From positions 57,241,296-57,305,295 of the forward strand of contig NC_080164.1 in assembly GCF_950295315.1 (NCBI RefSeq): 64,000 bases of DNA, given 5' to 3'. How positions within the stretch are numbered: position 1 is the first letter of the stretch; each line of letters opens with the position of its first letter. Position numbers and translations under genes: made by a program. Below the pieces are notes generated by a model. It worked only from the letters and a program-made list of their open reading frames with translations. It did not search any database and was not told the DNA's origin. The stretch comes from Erinaceus europaeus. Its lineage: Eukaryota > Chordata > Mammalia > Eulipotyphla > Erinaceidae. Below are positions 1 through 10,372 of the stretch, in pieces.

Positions 1-534
1 TGTCCAAGATGTCTAGTCTGTCGATCACTTCTTTCAATTCTCTTGTATCTTTATTGGTTCTCTGCTTTGTTGATCTGTCTAAGTGTGAGAGTGGGGTATT
101 GAAGTCTCCCACTATTATTGTATTACTATTGATGTATTTTTGAAATTCTTTCAGTAGATGCTTAATGTATTTAGATGGTCCCTCGTTGGGTGCATGGATG
201 TTAATAATTGTTAAGTCTTCTTGGCTGATTGATCCTCTAATCGTTATGTAATGTCCTTGCCTATCTTTTATTACTTTATTTAATTTAAAATCTATCATGT
301 CTGCGATGAGAATGGCTGTTCCTTCCCTTTTTTGTGGTCCGTTAGCCTGTATGATAGTTTTCCATCCTTTCACTTTAAGTCTGTGTTTATCTTGTGTGAC
401 AGATGGGATTCTTGCAAGCAGCATATGGTTGGGTTATGTTTTCTGATCCATCCCCCCACCCTGTGCCTTTTGATGGGTGAGTTTAAGCCATTGACATTTA
501 TTGATATTATGGATTTAATGTATTGTAGTGCCAT
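1..534 (-). pseudogene. L1 ORF2 N-terminus (endonuclease domain), frameshifted
   Basis: N-terminal part of the L1 ORF2 protein, whose endonuclease nicks target DNA for target-primed reverse transcription. Translation from the ATG at 534-532 gives NVNGLNSPIKRHR and then ICCLQES; the E of the second motif aligns with the catalytic glutamate region of L1 endonucleases. The frame breaks at about 372-376, where one base seems to be missing from an A run, and a TGA follows at once. The other frame then continues with typical endonuclease sequence, including GDFNTPLS, to the window edge. The ATG is chosen because it lies just before the conserved start of the domain and about 60 bases after the ORF1 stop. 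Confidence 0.88.
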
Positions 535-593
535 TGTTCTAAAAAAAATTCGCTCGCTCTGATATATTTCAAGTATTATAGTGATGTTCTTGT

Positions 594-1508
594 TTATAAG
601 AGGTCCTTTAGGACCTCTTTCAGGGTCGGCTTGGTGATGGTTGCCTCCTTTAACTGTTGTTTATCTAAGAAGGTTTTGATCCCTCCATCTAGTTTGAATG
701 AAAGTCTAGCAGGATATATTATCCTTGGTTGAAACCCTTTTTCATTCAGGGCTCGATAGATATCTTGCCACTCCCTTCTGGCTTTTAGAGTTTGAGTGGA
801 GAAGTCTGCAGATAATCTTATGGGTTTTCCCTTGTATGTGACTTTTTGTTTCTCTCTTGCAGCCTTTAGGATCCTTTCTTTATCCTTACTTCTTCTCATT
901 GTGACTCTGATGGTTCTTGGTGTCTTCAGGTCTGTGTTGATTCTGTTTGGTACTCTCTGGGCCTCTTGAATCTTGATGTCCTTTCTGTTATTCAGGTCTT
1001 GGAAGTTTTCTTCTATTATTTCCTCTAGAATATTTGCTTCCCCTTCCTCTCTTTCTTCCTCTGGCAGGCCAATTATACGAATGTTACTTCTTTTGAGATC
1101 ATCCCATATGTCTCTGTTGTTGTTTTCAGTGTCTCTCAATCTCTTTTTAAGCTCTTTCCCCTCTTTCTTTGTTTTCTCTAACTCATCTTCTGTCTGACTA
1201 ATTCTGTTTTCTGCTTCTGTTAGTCTGCTTTCCCTTGCCTCAGCTTCTTTCTTTATTACAGCTATTTCAGCTTTCAGTTGTCTAATTGCCTCAAGATAAT
1301 CAGTATTTTCCTTGGGGGTCTCAACTGTTGTTTCCCTAATACAGCCATTCCTTTACTCCAATGTTCTTTTCATTTCTGTGATTAATAAGTTTATTATTGC
1401 TTGCATACTTTTCTTATCTATGGTTACTTCTGGCTGATTTGTAGTTTCTTCTGGGCTCTTGTCTTCATTCATTGCAGTAGCAGTTTTATTTGTTTTTGAT
1501 CTACCCAT
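594..1508 (-). pseudogene. L1 ORF1 (RNA-binding chaperone) with one nonsense codon
   Basis: L1 ORF1 protein, the trimeric RNA-binding partner of ORF2 in the L1 ribonucleoprotein. From the ATG at 1508 the frame is open for 51 codons and then hits TAA at 1355-1353. The same frame then stays open to the stop near 594, for a total of about 305 codons, which is a usual length for ORF1p. The middle is rich in E, K and L with heptad spacing (coiled coil, roughly codons 80-125). It is followed by an RRM-like part with RIIGLPEEE and a C-terminal domain with PRIIYPARLSF. Apart from the TAA the frame is clean, which suggests a fairly young copy. An internal ATG at 1139 could start a 181-codon truncated product lacking the coiled coil. 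Confidence 0.9.
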
Positions 1509-2800
1509 TTTTTATTTATGTGTTTCTTTTTTTTATGCTCTGTTGTTCCTCAGTTGTTGTGTCTTCAGTACAAGTAACACTGTACTAAATACTTTTATGA
1601 CAATTGCACTCACCAACCTCCGGAATTACAGTAGCAACTGATGTAAGTATTGAAGTAGTTTAATCGTTACCAGTTAGCCAAACAATTTCTCCCGTCCGTG
1701 AAAAAATAGTAGCCAAATCCCAGTGAAGAAAGAGAAAAGAGAGGATAGCAAGAATAGACAGTTATGCAAATCTACTATCCACTGTATATTCTAGTGGTAA
1801 CAAGAGGGTAAAGGGAACTAGAGCAGAGATACACACATAGAGAGTCCACTCTGCGTCAGATTTCTTCCCCAAAATAATTCACAAATTCAGAAAGGCAAAG
1901 AAGAAGGAAGAAGTGTATGACAAGATTAAAAAAAGAGAGAGAGAGAGACAAGAGAAAAGGGAGAAGATAAGAAAAAGAGTTGTAATTAAAGAGCAGTGAA
2001 AGGAAATTCCCAAATGTGTATCAGTGAATTCAAAAAAGCACCCTGTTTGGTGGTGTGGGGTATCCTGCTAGGAGCTGGTCCCCAGGGACTGCTTATGGGG
2101 GGTGGGAGGAGGTATGCTTGAAAATTAAAAGGAAGAAAAAATAATTTTTTTCCCCTACTCTAATTCTTAACCCAAATTAAGTTATAGTCACCTCATTGGT
2201 GTCATCGCTATGGCCCCTTATTGGCTAGCCTGCTAAAGGCAGAAAATCCTACTGTTTCCAGGAGATGTGTTCGGAGCTCAGCGGCTAGCAGCTTCTCAGT
2301 CCGCCATCTATGGGAAATGCCCCCCCTCCAGATTTTTTTAAAGGATTTCTCAAAAATGAAAACTAGCTCCAAGTCCTTTGATCCAATGAGAGCTATACTT
2401 AAGAAGTCTTTGGATCCACCCTCAGGGTCGCGGTGGTCCCTGGATACTCCCAAGAGAAAGCCCCCGAGCTATAGTGCTCCCTCCGGGTCCTTTGCCGGCC
2501 GCCCAGCAGTGCTCTGCAACCGGCGGAGGAGCCGCCTTCTTGGGTGGAGGAGAATGCCTGGCACACCCCCCTTGCCTGCCGCCATCTGGGAAGTCTGGAG
2601 TAGCCTGCCTGCTAGTCCGTGCCACCTTTACTCTAATTCTTAACCCAAATTAAATTATAGTCACCTCTTTGGTGTCACCACTAGGACCCCTTATTGACTG
2701 GCCTGCTAAAGGCAGAAAATCCTACCGTTTCCAGAAGATGTGATCAGAGCACACACTCTTAGCAGCTTCTCAGTCCGCCATCTTCCTGGAACTCTCCGGC
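1509..2800 (-). promoter_or_regulatory. L1 5' UTR / internal promoter region
   Basis: About 1.29 kb between the ORF1 start and the 5' end of the L1. The distal part (about 2420-2610) is clearly richer in G+C than its surroundings, as expected of an L1 promoter. Near the 5' terminus the minus strand reads AAGATGGCGG (2784-2775), which matches the core of YY1-type sites that set the L1 transcription start in other mammals. A degenerate second copy of the same motif lies at 2310-2301. Promoter function is inferred from position and motif. The inner part (1680-2040) is purine-rich on the plus strand. Confidence 0.65.
2158..2783 (-). repeat. Duplicated ~153-bp block in the L1 5' UTR
   Basis: Two diverged copies, 2158-2310 and 2631-2783, lie about 473 bases apart in direct orientation. 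Both start at CTCTAATTCTTAACCCAAAT and end at the CAGTCCGCCATCT motif. The 320 bases between them are not obviously repeated. This resembles the monomer-type promoters of rodent L1 but with only two units, of which only part is duplicated. The distal copy keeps the YY1-like core; in the inner copy it ends CATCTA. Confidence 0.75.
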
Positions 2801-3134
2801 ACTTATAACTATTAAAAACAAGTGATCATCATTCAGTCATGTGGGAGCTGCTTTCAAAACTTTAAAGAAATTGTACAGAATCTGTACTGCCTGTTTTATA
2901 TTTTCAGAATATTAGCATTTGTCACTGAGTAAACAGGTGTTGGTTATGAGAAATGAGACTTATTCCTTCAGTTGTTATCATATCTCTCTCTCTCTCTCAT
3001 AAATAAAGTGTCTAAAAAGGCTTATTATTTGATTTTTATTGTCAGTTTTGTTCAAAGATGGCGATGATGGCTGTGATAATCTTAATGTATAAAATCTGGA
3101 GAGCTCTTACTAAATGGTAGGTTTACATAGACAA

Positions 3135-3300
3135 CCACCACTGCCCTCTGACACCTCTATTTAATCCTCTCAATTGAACCTGTGATATAGGTATATCTCT
3201 TTTCCTTATTTTCTAGTAAGGAAACTGATACATAGACTAAATTATTGGTCTGGCATTATAGACCCAGCACAGTATTACTAGGAATTGAACTGGAATAATT
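3135..3300 (+). repeat. MIR SINE fragment
   Basis: The run of TTTAATCCTCTCA, an 'aacctgtgatataggta' block, AAGGAAACTGATACATAG and a final GGAATTGAAC follows the MIR consensus order (oligo-like centre, 'gaggaaactgaggca', 'ggattcgaac'). It is ancient and diverged, shared across mammals, and not informative about species. Confidence 0.65.
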
Positions 3301-3374
3301 CATTTGTATACAGTTCACAGAAGTGGATTTATTAACATCTTCAAAACACAGTTGATCAGAAGACTTGTAAATGT

Positions 3375-3480
3375 TTCATTCAATTAGTATTTGTTCAACC
3401 CCTGCTGTGTACCAGACATAGTGTTGATGATGGAGAGGTGATAGTGAACAAGGTAGATGGCTGGCCCTGTACATGGATGG
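3375..3480 (+). repeat. L2-type LINE 3' fragment
   Basis: Contains AGTATTTGTTCAACCCCTGC, then TGTGTACCAGACATAGTGTT and 'gatagtgaacaaggtaga', in the order of the common L2 3' end ('attgagcacctactatgtgccaggcac...cagtgaacaaaaca'). Ancient; boundaries approximate. Confidence 0.55.
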
Positions 3481-4867
3481 ATAGCAGAAACAGCCCCAGC
3501 TAACAACACTTACAGACTTACTCAGTTATTTTTAGCACCAGCCTTAGGCATCTATATCAAAAAAAGTGAAGTTTCCTAACATCCTGTGGCTTCACTTTCT
3601 CCTCATATAATAACTAATTCTCAACTATCTGTTATGGGTTTCTATAGGATCTTAAAGTCCAAAGCCTTATTACTCTGAGTTAAATTACATTATATCCAGG
3701 TCGGTTTTTGAGATTTAGTGTATTTGGCACTGTCATGTCTACCATCTTTTATCCTACAGGCTTTGAGAGTCTACTATTTTGACTAAGCACATACAAACAA
3801 GGGTTTTGTTGCTACAGACTAAATTTTCTTGAGGATTTAAGTGAACACTTTCCACTTAGCAAATTTAATTTGTTCATCAGTTTGGTATAAGACTCAGCTA
3901 ACCCAACTTTTTTTTTCATCCTAAGGTTCATAATATTGTAATTATTTTTGTCAAAATCAATTATTTTTCCATCTAAATTTTACAATGAATATGTGCTTTA
4001 TTGATCAATTTTATGCCCATAATGATTTTAGTAGATTTTAGTGGACCTTCTCTTATGAGCATTACTTCTATTATGCTAATTTTTCCAAAGTCTGACTTTA
4101 TGTATTTTTATTAAGTATTTGACTCTTTGTTCAATTTTTTTACTTTACTTTTTAAAAAAGAGAGATATGTGTGCATCTTATTTTTTCAGTTTTTCCTTAT
4201 TATTATTTTATTAGTAAAAGTTCTGTGCTCCTTTGTCCCACTTGCACTCCCCAGATAGCCTCCATATTTTGCACAATATCTTACAGACAGTCTAACTATG
4301 ACCTCTCCCATTTTTTGTGAGCTCATGTCATTCAATTATCTATATTCCACAAATGCTCAGCACCATCTCACAGATGTCTTTCACCTCCTTACTTACTTTA
4401 CTAATCATAATCACTGCCCATTTCATACACTTTGTCCTGACTGACATTTTATTTTATGATTTTTCTCATGATATTCATTAAAACCACTGGCATTTAGATT
4501 TTTATCCTAAGCTAATGCAGAAAAAATTATGTGCATATATTTTGAATTGTTTAAATGAGAAGGGAAGGGAAGGAAAACTCAAGTTATAAGGAGACTGGGT
4601 GTTGGTAAGAGAACAAGAAAACAAAGTGAAAAGTTGTGAGGAAGACAAGAATAAAAGAAAAGTGTATTGAAAGAAAAGAGAGATGAAAGTAAGGAGGAGT
4701 ATTGTAGAAGTAATCACAACTATCTCATTTTTTGAAATGGAGCAATTAAAAGAATTGACTCTAAACAGTGAGGTCTGAGTAAAACTGAACCACTTTGTAT
4801 GAATTGAGCATCTATGTATGTCCTCTAATGTGAGGTGGGACTCTTAACTGGCATTTCCAGCAGTGGT

Positions 4868-5545
4868 TATCCTTTTTTCCTTTAAATGATATTTATTTAT
4901 TTTAAAAAAAGGAAACATTGACTAAACCATAGGATAAGAGGGGTACAACTCCACACAATTCCCACCACCAGAACTCCGTATCCCATACCCTCCCCTGATA
5001 GCTTTCCTATTCTTCAGCCCTCTGGGAGTTTGGACCCAAGATCATTGTGGGATGCAGAAGGTGTAAGGTCTGGCTTCTGTAATTGCTTCCCTACTGAACA
5101 TGGGCTTTGACAGGTTGATCCATACTCCCAGCCTGTCTCTCTCTTTCCTTAGTTGGATGGGGCTCTGGGGAAGCTGAGTTTAAGGATATATTGTTGGGGT
5201 TGTTTGTCCTGGGAAGTCTGGTCAGCATCATGCTAGCATCTGAAACCTGGTGGCTGAAAAGAGAGTTAATATACAAGGCAAAGAAATTGTTGATCAGTCA
5301 TGAACTTGAAGGCTGGAGTAGTGCAGATGAAGAGTTGGGGGGTCTTCCATTTTGTAGATAGCCAATAGGCATATTTTAGTTATACTCCAAAGGACCTGTC
5401 ACTATACTAGTTTTTGGTTTGTTTTTTTTCCCTGAGCCTCAAATGTGATATACAAATGGATCCAACTTATTGTCTGGGGAGATGATGTCATGGCTGGAAA
5501 AGGAACAGAAAGCTGGATTAGAGAAGAGAGTAGCAATGGTTATTC
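4868..5545 (-). mobile_element. L1 3' end fragment (3' UTR only)
   Basis: 5'-truncated minus-strand L1 consisting only of 3' UTR. It starts with T/A-rich sequence (the complement of the A tail) and AAAAGGAAACATTGACTAAA, the terminal block seen in every L1 3' end here. It runs through the 'gctgaaaagagagttaa' block and then the TCCATTTTGTAGATAGC and GATGATGTCATGGCTGGAAA blocks. The latter two mark one of two 3' UTR subtypes in the window, shared with 12744-13800, 39414-40384 and, reversed, 22350-23835. Confidence 0.85.
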
Positions 5546-5851
5546 TAATATGATTTTTTTTTCTTTTGGATTTGTAATGCTTAGTTGCACTTATTTCCTT
5601 TAATCCTTTTGATAGTAACTGGAGAACATTATGTTTGTTAGTCCTCCTATGCTGTTATTAACAAATGGTGCCTGTGATTGATATTTGCTCAGTAAGAATG
5701 TGTTGGATGAACATACTAAATGATATTGAAATGTGCAGAGTCACCTGGACTAGATTTGCTCCTCCAGACAGAGCACCTTCTGAAAAGGCAGGCATTGTGC
5801 TTTCCTTATAGAACTCCAGGGATCTTCACTAAAACACCCATGAAATGAACC
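5546..5851. other. Unique spacer
   Basis: About 300 bases between two L1 insertions. No gene, motif or recognisable repeat. Confidence 0.5.
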
Positions 5852-7918
5852 TGAATATTTTTTTAATTTATTTTTTATTTAAGAAAGGAAAACTTAACAA
5901 AACCATAGGGTAGGAGGGGTACAACTCCACACAATTCCCACCACCCAATCTCCATATCCCATCCCCTCCTCTGATAGCTTTCCCATTCTCTATCCCTCTG
6001 GAAGCAAGGACCCAGGGTCGTTGTGGGTTGCAGAAGGTGGAAGGTCTGGCTTCTGTAATTGCTTCCCCACAGAACATGGGAGTTGACTGGTTGGTCCATA
6101 CTCCCAGTCTGCCTCTCTCTTTCCCTAGTAGGGTAGGTCTCTGGGGAAGCAGAGCTCCAGGACACATTGGTGAGTTCTTCAGTCCAGGGAAGCCTGGCCG
6201 GCATCCTGATGGCATCTGGAACCTGGTGGCTGAAAAGAGAGTTAACATACGAAGCCAAACAAATTGTTGAGCAATCATGGATGCAAAGGTTGGAATAGTG
6301 TAGAGGAAGTGTTGGGAGGGGTAGTCACTGCAAACTCTAGTGTACTTCTGCTTCCAGGTATATATTTTGCACTAGTTTATGGATACGTGTGAACACAGGC
6401 TCTCTCTCTCAGAACCTGGTCTATATTTAGGTTTTGGAACTTTGTTAGAAAGTGATCTACCTGGGATGGAATTAGAGAATACTATGAAAGGAAATGTCTC
6501 ACCCGAGTAATGAAGCTAAAGGGTTGTCATTCCACACCTGAAGTCTCTGGACACAGTCTGAGCTGAAGCATGTTGAGGTGGCAATCGTTGAGTTGATTAG
6601 GTTGTGATCGGCAGATGCAATATTATTTGATATGCATTGGGAGAGGCATGTGGGAAAGTGGGCCCTATCCTAAGGTTCCAGGACTGGGGGAAATATAGGC
6701 TCTATAGTGGAGATGTGAGGTTCCTGCTGTCTTAGGGTTCAAAAAGACAATGGATAGTTAAGGTTATCATCACATTATTTGGTAATTGGGTTAACTTTTA
6801 AAAGCCCTTTTGTTAGGGTTTGCTGTATAGTACCCAGTATCTTATATAGCTGTGCCACTGGTTGTTTCTGATCTACTTGGTCTAGGCTTTTGAGAGAGTC
6901 CGCATATCAAATACACAGCCTATATATTAAATAGACTCAGTCTGTGTTTTAAAAACTTCAAGACATACAATTAATTTTCCCCCTCTCATATTAATTAACT
7001 AGTGATTTATATGACTACACTTTACTAGGAGTGTACATAAACACCATTCCCACCACCAAAAGACTGTGTCCCATCCACCCATCCCCACCCCACCCCACCC
7101 CCGGCCCAGCCACATGTCCACCCTTCCCCTCACCACAGGGTTTTTACTTTGGTGCCCTACTTTCAATTTAGTCAGATCTTGCTTTTAGTTTCCCTTTCAG
7201 ATCTTCTTACTCAACTTCTGTTGATGAGTGAGATCATCCCATACTCATCTTTATCTTTCTGACTTAGCTCACTTAACATAATTCCTTCTAGCTCTGTCCA
7301 AGATGGGTCAGAGAAGGTGGGTTCATTGTTCTTGATAGCTGCATAATATTCCATTGTGTATATATACCACAGCTTTCTCAGCCACTCATCTGTTGTTGGG
7401 CACCTGGGTTGCTTCCAGGTTTTAGCTATTATGAATTGTGCTGCTATGAACATAGGACTACACACCTCTTTTTGGTTGGGTGTTATGGAGTCCTTGGGGT
7501 ATAAGCCCAGGAGAGGAATTACTGGATCATATGGAAGGTCCATGTCTAGCCTTCTGAGAGTTTTCCAGACTGCTCTCCACAGAGGCTGTACCAATTTACA
7601 TTCCCACCAGCAATGTAAAAGGGTTCCTCTGTCCCCACATCCTCTCCAGCATTTGTTGCTGCCATTCTTTTTGATGTATGGCATTCTTACAGGAGTGAGG
7701 TGGTATCTTAGTGTTGTCTTAATTTGCATTTCTGTGACAATCAGCGACCAGGAGCAGTTTTTTATATATTTGTTAGCCTTTTGGATCTCCTCTGATGTGA
7801 ATGTTTTGTTCATATCCTCTGCCCATTTTTGGATGGGGTCATTTGCTTTTTTTGGTGCTAAGTTTGCTGAGCTCTTTATATATTTTGGTGATTAGTTTCT
7901 TGTCTGAATATTTTTTTA
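5852..7918 (-). mobile_element. 5'-truncated L1 with 14-bp target duplication
   Basis: Minus-strand L1 of about 2.04 kb with 3' UTR at 5866-7210 and the end of ORF2 at 7211-7904. It is flanked by perfect 14-bp direct repeats TGAATATTTTTTTA at 5852-5865 and 7905-7918, the hallmark of L1 target-primed insertion. The 3' UTR is of the second subtype, with CACTGCAAACTCTAGTGTAC and a 'gatcggcagatgcaatatta' block, shared with the copy at 46126-50873. Confidence 0.93.
7211..7904 (-). pseudogene. L1 ORF2 C-terminal fragment
   Basis: Last roughly 230 codons of L1 ORF2, 5'-truncated at insertion. The readable 200-codon stretch (7813-7211) covers the cysteine-rich end: [18 protein letters not shown] carries the C-x3-C-x7-H-x4-C spacing typical of the ORF2p C-terminus, followed by [12 protein letters not shown] and the [14 protein letters not shown] block. 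The natural stop is at 7211-7213. There is no endonuclease or polymerase in this copy, so it is dead on arrival. Confidence 0.92.
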
Positions 7919-8049
7919 GAGTAGTGTTCTTTCTGTGTAGTATATCTTTACTCCAATTGTTCTCATGTCTTTCAGTTCTTTGCTTCAGTGTGACTTTCTC
8001 ATATCTAGCCAACCTATCTATAGTATTCGCTGCATGAGTCCTGTCTTAC

Positions 8050-8515
8050 TTTAACTGTTTTTTAAAAATTTTTATTTATAAAAAGAAAACATTGACAAAA
8101 CCATATGATAAGAGGGGGGCAACTCCACACAATTCCCACCACCAGATCTCCATATCCCATCCCCTCCCCTGATAGATTTCTGATTCTTTATCCCTCTGGG
8201 AGGATGGACCCAAGGCCATTGTGGGATGCAGAAGGTGGAAGGTTTGGCTTCTGTAATTGCTTTCCCACTGAACATGGGCATTGACAGGTTGATCCATACT
8301 CCTAGTCTGCCTCTCTCTTTCCCCAGTAGGGTGGGGCTCCAGGGAAGCAGAGCTCCAGGACACATTGGTAGGGTTGTCTGTCCAGGGAAGTCTGGTTGGC
8401 GTCATGCTGGCATCCGGGACCTGGTGGCTGAAAAGAAAGTTAACATACAAAGCCAAACAAATTGTTGATCAATCTTGGACCTAATGTCTGGAATAGTGCA
8501 GATATGGCTGTTCTG
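8050..8515 (-). mobile_element. L1 3' end fragment (short)
   Basis: Minus-strand, strongly 5'-truncated L1 holding only the last ~450 bases of the 3' UTR, beginning next to an A/T-rich tail (TTTAAAAATTTTTATTTAT). It ends just after TGGAATAGTGCAGAT. The minus strand carries a 126-codon frame (8456-8076) also seen in other copies; see findings. Confidence 0.85.
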
Positions 8516-10001
8516 ACTGTATCATTAATTCTTTCATTTAATAATTTTCTGTCATTTACTCTATAGTGTATAATTTGTGAGAATACAAGTGTTTCTGTTT
8601 TATTCTCTGTGGACCTTCCTAGCCTCTGTATACTACATGGCACACATTCTACATTCTTGTTCATGTAGATTCAGAAAATCTTGTGCTTTTGATGGCTACA
8701 TTAGGCAATGTGGATTTTTTTTCTAGTGCAGTATATCAATCTATATTCTGTGTTACCAAGTAATGGAATCCATTCAATGTAGTTAAACCAGGAAAATAAT
8801 ATGTTAGAAAGATCCTAGATATCTCTTAGCACTACCCCTGATTATATGGATCCATGGTAAATATTTTGGTTCTAATAATACAGCATTGATAATTGTAAAT
8901 GATAACTATTATCTGTGAATACTGATAAATCAAATCTATGAACACATACCTAATTAGACAACAATGAAGGACTAGTGGGACTTGTTGGATGAATTCAGAT
9001 TTTTTTTCCCTGTCATTTTCAATTATATCAGAGTCTGGGACTGTCAAGATAGAAAGTTCTTGATTTTAACTCAAAAAATTTACTGGATTTATTAGGTGTA
9101 TGCACGTATAGTTAAATCCTGTACTAATAAGCTAGCATGCTCATGTGTTATGCGACTCATTATTTTATGCTTTTTTCATAGTTCATTTTTTACCTTACTT
9201 TATATAATAAAAGCTTCAGAGTTCTTGAGACTCAGGACCTAAAGGAGATCTCATTGGCCTAGTTCTAGAGATAGCATTTCTAATAGAACACTGGAAATAT
9301 CAGTAAGGGAAGCTGTGAAGCTATGCCAACAGGAGACATACCTGACCACACTAGAGATTTTTCTACTGAAAACACCCTTTCCCTTGGCACCAACAATTCT
9401 TGGTCCTGCCTGTCAGAAGTCCTGCCATATTCTCTCTCAGAGAACCAGGCACTCCTACACAGATGAGCTGTCCAGCTGGTTGTCTCCATGTAGAGTTCAA
9501 TCTTACATGTTCCCAAACCATGTCTCCTTCATTGTGTTTTGATGGCTAGCATCCATAGCATATACATATCCCCAATTACAGAGTCTGATGTGTATTTTTC
9601 CTCAAATCTATTCTGGGAAGGTATTCCTTCTATTATATAATGTTACATATATATAGGGAGGTTTTTTTTTTTTCAGTGATGTTAAGTTACTAGTCACAGA
9701 GGTACAATATAGCAGATTTTACATAGGAAAATGTTATGTTTCATGTATTTAAATTATTGAAATCATCCAGTCTTCTGATTGGAATACGATTTGGAAGGTG
9801 GAAATACAGGGAGACAATATCATTTATTTCAACACATGAGCTGTGGTCTATTTTAACATATCCAAGAACACAGTAGGGGGAGGTGGTAGAGAAGTAAAAG
9901 GGAATGGTGGCTCACTGCCCTAAGGAAGAGGGGGCCAATATGGTGGTGGGTGAGGTATATGCTAATAACTGTGGTATGGAGGTATGAAAATATAATCTTG
10001 T
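8516..10001. other. Unique DNA, no gene seen
   Basis: About 1.5 kb of AT-rich sequence. No repeat family, exon or RNA gene is recognisable. Short open frames on both strands around 9280-9540 overlap one another and have no features that would justify a call. Confidence 0.5.
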
Positions 10002-10002
10002 G

Positions 10003-10202
10003 GGACTCAGTGATGGTGCACCTAGTTGTGCACACATATCAATTACTGTGTGTAAGGTCCAGGGTTCAATCACTGATCCCCACCTGCAGGGGGGAAGCTT
10101 CACAGATGAGGAAACAGGGCTGCAGGAATTGCTTCTCTATCTCATCCTTCTATTTTGATTTCTTTCTGCCTTTATTCAAAATAAAATAAATGTAAATATA
10201 TG
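10003..10202 (+). mobile_element. tRNA-derived SINE, hedgehog type (short form)
   Basis: Plus-strand SINE with the head 'ggtgcacctagttgtgcac', a B-box-like GGTTCAATC, the CCCCACCTGCAGGGGGGAAG block, a CT-rich stretch and an AAAATAAAATAAA tail. Near-matching flanks TAATCTTGTG (9993-10002) and TAATTTTGTG (10203-10212) look like a target duplication. It would be mobilised by L1. Confidence 0.85.
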
Positions 10203-10208
10203 TAATTT

Positions 10209-10233
10209 TGTGTGTGTGTGTGTGTGTGTGTGT
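10209..10233. repeat. (TG)n microsatellite
   Basis: About 12 uninterrupted TG units directly after the SINE tail. Confidence 0.95.
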
Positions 10234-10257
10234 TTATGTGTGTGAAGGGGAGGGGGT

Positions 10258-10372
10258 GGAGAAGGAGAAGAGAAAGAATACCAGAGCACTACTCCATCAT
10301 TTTCTATATTTCCAGGATAGAAACCTACAGAGACTCATGCATGCAAGTCATGAGCTCTACTGCTGAGTCACC
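10258..10372 (-). mobile_element. Old tRNA-type SINE fragment
   Basis: Minus-strand piece with 'ccagagcactactcc', 'aaacctacagagactcatgc' and 'gctgagtcaccttcctgg', matching the complement of the second SINE type in this window (compare 56400-56512). Diverged; boundaries approximate. Confidence 0.55.

Larger units (their letters stand above)
1..2800 (-). mobile_element. L1 retrotransposon, 5' half, full 5' end
   Basis: Minus-strand LINE-1 that enters the window inside ORF2 and runs to its 5' end near 2800. Order along the minus strand: 5' UTR (2800-1509), ORF1 (1508-594), a spacer of about 60 bases, ORF2 start (534) and the endonuclease domain to the window edge. The ORF1-ORF2 layout and short spacer are typical of mammalian L1. 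The 3' part and its target duplication lie outside the window. Each ORF has at least one disabling change, so this copy is not intact, although it is only mildly decayed. The 5' boundary is placed where the minus strand reads AAGATGGCGG close to the end, as many L1 promoters do. Confidence 0.9.
2801..4867. other. Mostly unique DNA with old MIR and L2 pieces
   Basis: AT-rich sequence without a convincing exon. It holds a MIR-like piece (about 3135-3300) and an L2-like piece (about 3375-3480), annotated separately. I see nothing else recognisable. The 71-codon minus-strand frame at 4502-4717 is low-complexity and hydrophobic, and I do not call it. Confidence 0.6.

Noticed and set aside
2221..2643. 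140-codon plus-strand frame over the L1 5' UTR
   Set aside because: Antisense to the GC-rich L1 promoter; stop-poor because of base composition.
4868..5545. Independent SINE family of about 450 bp
   Set aside because: The recurring 'ttcccaccaccag...gctgaaaagagagttaac' block continues into ORF2 in the 5.9 and 46 kb copies, so it is the L1 3' end.
7356..8037. Open frames of 179 and 78 codons on the plus strand
   Set aside because: They are antisense to the L1 ORF2 end; the same shadow recurs at 47666-48313 and 33147-33560.
9984..10202. tRNA gene (A- and B-box-like motifs)
   Set aside because: The tRNA-like head belongs to a SINE with CT-rich and A-rich tail; no cloverleaf can be drawn.
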